From positions 1 to 64,000 of the forward strand of contig JADJXO010000011.1 in the NCBI GenBank assembly GCA_016715825.1: a stretch of 64,000 nt of DNA. Reading direction: 5' to 3'. A model generated the notes under the pieces. That model had not been told where the DNA came from. It saw only the letters and a program-made list of their open reading frames with translations, and did no database searches. A program made the translations under genes and the position numbers. The DNA is from Nitrospira sp. Its GTDB lineage: Bacteria > Nitrospirota > Nitrospiria > Nitrospirales > Nitrospiraceae. How positions within the stretch are numbered: the first letter of the stretch is position 1; each line of letters opens with the position of its first letter. Positions 63,230-64,000 of the stretch are shown here, piece by piece.

Positions 63230-64000
63230 AGTGGTAGCCTGGCTTCACCGATGCCACCGGGTGGGTAACGAGCCAAAGGAGCGAGGCAATGAAGAGCAGA
63301 CGACGGAATTACGGAGCGACCTTCAAGGCAGGTCGCCTTGGCGGCGGTCAAAGGTGACAAGACGCTGGCCGAGTGGCGGAGCAATTCAGTGTCCACCCAC
63401 GCAGATCACCGAATGGAAGCAGCAGTTGCTGGCGCGAGCCGCGGATGTGTTTGGTGGGGCGAAGGCTCCATCAGAGACGCCGGATCTTAAGCCCTTCATG
63501 CGAAGATCGGGCAACTGGCGCTGGAGAATGATTTGTGAAGGGGCGCTCATCAAGGGCGGCTTGCTGAGCGCAAAGCGACGATCGATCGCACGCACCCTTG
63601 CCAGTCGTGCGGCAATGCCAACTCCTGAAGCTGGCCCGCTCGACCGGCTTGCCAGCCGACGCCGGTCTCCGGAGACGACGCTGGCGTTGATGCGGCGGAT
63701 CGACGAGCTGCATTGCACTGTCCGTTTTGCCGGGGCGCGGATGTTACGCGATCTTCTTGCGGCAGGAGGGCCATGCCATTGGACGGCGCCAGGTGGCCAC
63801 GCTCATGCGCCGGATGGGGATTGAGCGCTGTATCGGAAACCGCATCTGAGTCGGCGGCATACGCCCACACCATCTATCCGTATCTCTCCGCGATCTCACG
63901 ATCAGTCGTCCCAATCACATCTGGGCGGCCGATATCACCACAGTACGCCCAGCCAACGAAGCCCGCCTGTCTGGGACTGAGTTGCTTGAGCATTCTGGAA
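63230..64000 (+). mobile_element. Degenerate IS3-family element
   Basis: OrfA-like start at 63288 (KSRRRNYGATFKA), then HPTQITEWKQQLLA in another frame; OrfB-like parts: LARTLASRAAMP-like, LMRRIDEL, FAGARMLRDLL, LMRRMGIE, RPNHIWAADIT. The pieces lie in the correct order but in different frames, with several single-base losses. It resembles an IS3-group element with both ORFs inactivated. The right end is beyond the window. Confidence 0.7.

Overview
The window looks like a piece of a comammox (complete ammonia-oxidising) Nitrospira-type genome. It encodes an ammonia monooxygenase (amoC-amoA-amoB, with the accessory amoE/amoD-type genes) and a hydroxylamine dehydrogenase module (hao, haoB, and two tetraheme cytochromes), followed by a complete System I cytochrome c maturation operon. 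No rRNA or tRNA gene is visible, so the Nitrospira assignment rests on gene families and layout and not on a marker gene. The nitrite-oxidising half (nxr) is not in this window.

Layout. 1-5.2 kb: end of a dihydrolipoyl dehydrogenase gene, a lipoate ligase, a BNR-repeat protein with a MoaD/ThiS-like partner, a DUF1579 protein and an FKBP. 5.3-14.2 kb: an accessory island on the minus strand with a hydrolase/CHAT fusion, a caspase-like protein, two nucleotide-processing or nucleotide-binding proteins and a 2TM SLATT/DUF4231 protein, bordered by a MntA/HepT toxin-antitoxin pair. 14.2-17.2 kb: methyltransferase, M32 carboxypeptidase, Panacea-like protein. 17.2-29.4 kb: Fur, a ferric ABC transporter, ExbB/ExbD/TonB, ApbE, a small zinc-finger protein behind a Fur-box-like site, a porin, a lipoprotein, an FMN-binding protein and a membrane protein, then an HD-GYP protein. 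29.6-34 kb: di-heme peroxidase, two bacterioferritins, a membrane protein. 34.1-39.8 kb: amo genes. 40-42 kb: more bacterioferritin and a MOSC protein. 42-46.4 kb: hao-haoB-cycA-cycB. 46.5-53.5 kb: ccmABCDEFGHI. 53.8-64 kb: small envelope and redox proteins, glycogen synthase, two blue-copper-like paralogues, and a decayed IS element.

How it fits together: AMO oxidises ammonia to hydroxylamine in the membrane. The octaheme HAO oxidises hydroxylamine in the periplasm, and the two tetraheme cytochromes pass electrons to the quinone pool. The ccm operon makes the many c-type hemes these proteins need. Bacterioferritins, ferric uptake and TonB supply and buffer iron, and the cupredoxin-like proteins are candidate copper electron carriers.

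Several genes are broken: amoC (one extra base), a bacterioferritin copy (two frame changes), a lipoprotein (in-frame TGA), a small OB-fold-like gene, and the IS element. Whether these are real or assembly errors cannot be settled from the sequence alone. All identifications come from reading the sequence and recalling families. No database search was run.
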